8,502 bases of DNA, from positions 1 through 8,502 of the forward strand of contig JARBUQ010000172.1 in NCBI GenBank assembly GCA_029239545.1, given 5' to 3'. Of this stretch, positions 5,843-8,502 are shown in pieces. Origin of the DNA: Paenibacillus sp. (lineage in GTDB: Bacteria; Bacillota; Bacilli; Paenibacillales; NBRC-103111). The position numbers and the translations under genes are program-made. The notes beneath the pieces are model-generated. The model searched no databases, was not told the DNA's origin, and saw only the letters and a list, made by a program, of their open reading frames with translations. Every line of letters starts with the position of its first letter. Position 1 is the first letter of the stretch.

Positions 5843-8056
5843 TTGAAAGGGTTTACAAAACTGAAGGCTTTGCTCGTTTCGACATCCTTGTTTGCTCGGT
5901 TATTGACTGGTTTTATGACTGTTATTGTGCTCTTGACCACCTTTTTCCTGATTGCCTTCTATTCCATGAATCGCTCCTACTATGAGGAATTAATTGGATA
6001 CCACGAAGAGAGCTTGAACTACACTGTGGAAAAATACGAACAAAGCTTCACGACAATTCAGCAAACCTTAACGAATCTTTATCTAAATCAGCAGGTTCTT
6101 CGTTTGTACACGGAGGCGGAAGCCGGCGATGAGGATCGAATCTCCAGACTAAATCTGCCTTCCATAAGCACCTATTTGGCTGAGCTTGTTATTGCTAACC
6201 GCGATTTATACGTGGAGGATATCGTAATTTATTTGAACAAATTGTCTATGACAGTAGGACGAACAGGAAGCACATCTGCCGATCTTTTATTTTCTAAATA
6301 CTTAATTGCCAATGACGTAGACACTAGCTTTTGGCAGGAGCAGTTCGACCAATCTTATTACTTCAAGCTCCTTCCCTCCATAACAATAGCTCCGAATGCG
6401 GTAACAGGGCAACCCCGTTTAGCGGCTATTGTAAAAAACAAACTGGCGCCAAACATGTATTTTATAGCGTCGATTCATTCCTCTCAACTGCTTGACAATA
6501 TGCATGTATCCAACAAGAATAACATCTTTTCTATCTATAATGGGGACACTCTCATATTCACTTCTTCAACTGGCAATGTTCACAATCTCTTTCAATCTGC
6601 TGACTTAGAAGAGAAAGGATATGTGTTTCAGGAGAAGTCCAAGCAGTACGTTTTTTATCAAAAGGGCAGTAAAACGGGCTTGACTTATTCTTCTATTGTT
6701 CCTCAATGGGATGTCGAGGCCAAGGCTACGAAGTTATATGCTGTGTTTTTTACAATTTTAGGTATAGCACTAGTTTTTAGTGTACTTGTGTCCATCTTGA
6801 TAACCGTCTCCCTCAATAACCCTTTCAAGAGGCTGATGAATGTACTTCTTAGCGACCCTGAGGAGCATAAAGCAATCTATACGAATATCAAGGAGCTTAA
6901 TGTCATTAATGATAGGCTGCAGCTGCTGTCTTCCAAAAGCAAGTCCATGCTGAGCATATACACGTTTTCTAACCGCCTCCGTAAGATCAAGTCTAACAGC
7001 TTATACGACCGAAATTTGGAGCTGCTCGATCGTCCTTACTTGCTCGTCTTAATGTATCTGAACTACAACGAGCCGACCGATAAAGAAAAAATATCCTATT
7101 ATATCCGTGAGCTAGTGGAGCTGAAATGGTCAAGAGTCGACCTGCCGTCCGTGACGCTTCAGACGGAGTCTGATATCGTAATCTCCATTATTTATACGGA
7201 CAGCTTCGAGAGCATTCGCCAGACTCTCGAAGCTATATGTACCGTATTGGATCAAGATAGCAACTATTATACGGTAACAATTGGTGTGAGCTCGGCGGGT
7301 CTACAAACATTTGAGCCTTCCATTAGCTATGAAGAAGCGCTTGCAATGACTCGGCAACGAAGATTAGAGGATGGTGCCCAGGTATTCACTGCTCTTGGCC
7401 CTGAACCGAAGTATACAAGAATCACACCACAGCTAGAGCATCAATATATCCAGCAGCTGACTGCAGGCAATCAACAAGAAACGTTGACTCTTATAAGAAA
7501 AATGGTTGGACAGCTGCAGGATGCACATGCTTTTGATGGCCATTACAGGCAGCTATGCACGGACCTTGTGCTGCGAACGAAGCAAGTGCTTCGCTCCCTT
7601 AACATACCAGAGGAGCCTCTCTCGGAGAAGGAAGCCCGGCTCTCGGGACTGTTCACATACGCGCTATTACTAGATGGCATAGAGAGCTATGTCGTAACCG
7701 CATTGCAGCTTATACAGTCCCGGAGGAGTGGAACCGAGCCGACCATCGAATTCATCGTTCAATATATTCGCGAGAATTATATGGAGGACATTTCGTTAGA
7801 TATGATGGCAGATAAGGTTAAGATTACCCCAACCTATCTTTCGAGCTACTTCAAAGAGAAAATGGGGCTTAACTTCAAGGAGTATTTGAATGATATTCGG
7901 ATGGGTCATGCCAAGCGTTTACTTCTTAAGTCAAACCTGAAGATACAGGAAATTGCCGAGCAAGTTGGATACCGCAGTCTAACTCCCTTTACACGTATGT
8001 TCAAAATTGCCACAGGGATGTCACCCAATGAGTATCGCAAACAATTGCCCGATTAG
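5843..8056 (+). CDS. Membrane-anchored AraC-family transcriptional regulator
   Basis: 737 residues from the TTG at 5843 (740 from the GTG at 5834). Transmembrane segment 1 is at about 19-41 (LLTGFMTVIVLLTTFFLIAFYS). An extracellular sensor region follows at about 42-298, with tandem Tyr/Asn-rich helices typical of these regulators. Segment 2 is at about 299-324 (AVFFTILGIALVFSVLVSI). A cytoplasmic part at about 392-517 resembles the degenerate GGDEF-like middle region of YesN-type proteins (TVTIGVSSAG, then SYEEALAMTRQR) without a GGDEF active site. The last 105 residues are an AraC DNA-binding domain with two helix-turn-helices: ISLDMMADKVKITPTYLSSY, then IQEIAEQVGYRSLTPFTRMF and the signature GMSPNEYRK. 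It is a one-component sensor: no histidine kinase or receiver is visible. Divergent from the sugar-import operon, so it very likely activates it. The ligand is unknown. Confidence 0.9.
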   Translation: MKGFTKLKALLVSTSLFARLLTGFMTVIVLLTTFFLIAFYSMNRSYYEELIGYHEESLNYTVEKYEQSFTTIQQTLTNLYLNQQVLRLYTEAEAGDEDRISRLNLPSISTYLAELVIANRDLYVEDIVIYLNKLSMTVGRTGSTSADLLFSKYLIANDVDTSFWQEQFDQSYYFKLLPSITIAPNAVTGQPRLAAIVKNKLAPNMYFIASIHSSQLLDNMHVSNKNNIFSIYNGDTLIFTSSTGNVHNLFQSADLEEKGYVFQEKSKQYVFYQKGSKTGLTYSSIVPQWDVEAKATKLYAVFFTILGIALVFSVLVSILITVSLNNPFKRLMNVLLSDPEEHKAIYTNIKELNVINDRLQLLSSKSKSMLSIYTFSNRLRKIKSNSLYDRNLELLDRPYLLVLMYLNYNEPTDKEKISYYIRELVELKWSRVDLPSVTLQTESDIVISIIYTDSFESIRQTLEAICTVLDQDSNYYTVTIGVSSAGLQTFEPSISYEEALAMTRQRRLEDGAQVFTALGPEPKYTRITPQLEHQYIQQLTAGNQQETLTLIRKMVGQLQDAHAFDGHYRQLCTDLVLRTKQVLRSLNIPEEPLSEKEARLSGLFTYALLLDGIESYVVTALQLIQSRRSGTEPTIEFIVQYIRENYMEDISLDMMADKVKITPTYLSSYFKEKMGLNFKEYLNDIRMGHAKRLLLKSNLKIQEIAEQVGYRSLTPFTRMFKIATGMSPNEYRKQLPD

Positions 8057-8278
8057 CCGCTAGAGATCCCTAAGTTCGACACAGGATTGAATAAATAAGC
8101 TACAATTAGGATTAATACTTAGGTCGTCTGGAGCCTGTTCTCGGAACAGCGAACATACCTTTGAGCTAGGGGTAGGGGCATTATGCAGAAAAAGAGGCCT
8201 AAGATACTCATCGGATCGGGTAGAGAGCCGACTTTTTCAAGCTGACGGTGGTATGCTTTGGTACGGAGAGCAATCCTG
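8057..8278. other. Non-coding stretch after the regulator gene
   Basis: No convincing gene, promoter or terminator is seen here. It holds a short perfect palindrome, CTGTTC-TCG-GAACAG (8135-8149), without a U tract. It also has a 20-codon frame starting ATG at 8183 and stopping at 8243-8245, with an AGGGGTAGGGG-like site 4 bases upstream; it has no recognisable product and is too short to call. CGACTTTTTC (8229-8238) is the reverse complement of a 10-base stretch inside the following repeat units. Confidence 0.4.
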
Positions 8279-8434
8279 CCCCTCCGAGGGCAGAGTTACT
8301 CGAAAAAGTCGAGCAACTCCCGCCGTTTGGGCCTTGCGAGGGCCGAGTTACTCGAAATAATCGAGCAACTCCCGCCGTTTGGGCCCTCCGAGGGCCGAGT
8401 TACTCGAAAAAGTCGAGCAACTCCCGCCGTTTCG
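8279..8434. repeat. Three tandem 52-bp units, each with a strong palindrome
   Basis: Units 8279-8330, 8331-8382 and 8383-8434 are contiguous with an exact 52-base period. Units 1 and 3 differ at 3 positions, units 2 and 3 at 5. Each holds GAGTTACTCGA, a 5-base loop and TCGAGCAACTC (8293-8319, 8345-8371, 8397-8423), an 11-bp stem with one A/C mismatch that becomes a G-U pair if the minus strand is transcribed. The loop changes (AAAAG, AATAA, AAAAG) while the stem is constant. A second small stem, GGCCCT-CCG-AGGGCC, spans the unit joins. There are no unique spacers, so it is not a CRISPR. It resembles an intergenic REP/BIME-like element; function unknown. Confidence 0.9.
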
Positions 8435-8502
8435 AAGGCTGATACTATCGCTTATTCTACTCATTAGGGAAGAGCCGGGAAAAAATTTGGAAAACCACCA
8501 AT
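8435..8502. other. Non-coding right edge
   Basis: Sixty-eight bases after the repeat array. AGGGAAGAGCCGGGAAAAAA (8466-8485) is purine-rich, but no start codon, hairpin or promoter can be supported before the window ends. Confidence 0.3.

Noticed and set aside
8135..8154. CTGTTC-TCG-GAACAG followed by CGAAC as a LexA (SOS) box or terminator
   Set aside because: The arms have the opposite order to the Bacillus CGAAC...GTTCG box, and there is no U tract for termination.
8183..8245. 20-codon frame with a plausible ribosome site
   Set aside because: It is too short, has no recognised product and no clear promoter or terminator; it is noted only within the non-coding entry.
8279..8434. CRISPR array
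   Set aside because: The units are directly adjacent with no unique spacers between them, and no cas genes are visible.
8248..8467. Overlapping plus-strand frames of 64 and 69 codons through the repeat array
   Set aside because: The 52-bp period is not a multiple of three, so each unit is read in a different frame. The frames stay open only because the unit lacks stops, and the peptides are low-complexity with no family features.

Overview
The window looks like a piece of a Paenibacillus-type (Bacillales, Firmicutes) chromosome. The evidence is the family content (an LplA/LplB/LplC-type CUT1 sugar importer next to a membrane-anchored AraC regulator), strong AGGAGG-like ribosome binding sites, GTG/TTG starts and a moderate GC content. 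No lookup was possible, so the genus is an inference from protein style.

Layout. From 5619 leftwards, a minus-strand gene string reads: sugar-binding lipoprotein (4072-5619), permease LplB type (3078-4034), permease LplC type (2227-3084), a broken Gfo/Idh/MocA oxidoreductase (1582-2195), and a secreted polysaccharide lyase of the PL8 type (1-1526, cut by the window edge). All are head-to-tail with gaps of 55 bases or less, and the two permeases overlap by 7 bases, so one operon is likely. The 5620-5842 gap separates this operon from a divergent plus-strand gene for a two-transmembrane-segment AraC-family regulator (5843-8056). From 8057 to the right edge there is no convincing gene. It holds a three-copy, 52-bp tandem repeat whose units each contain a strong palindrome (8279-8434).

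How it fits together. This is a compact polysaccharide-use locus. The membrane regulator probably senses an extracellular signal and activates the divergent operon. The lyase cuts an acidic polysaccharide (the PL8 family covers hyaluronan, chondroitin and xanthan) outside the cell. The lipoprotein and two permeases import the oligosaccharides, with the ATPase presumably supplied from elsewhere (MsmX-type), as is usual for CUT1 systems in Firmicutes. The oxidoreductase has lost its middle, including the region that normally carries the catalytic His, so it should not contribute.

Less ordinary points are: a 35-codon leader ORF between the promoter and the lipoprotein gene, which ends in a GTGA stop/start overlap with it; a GC-rich hairpin at the lipoprotein/permease junction; and the palindromic tandem repeat at the right end.
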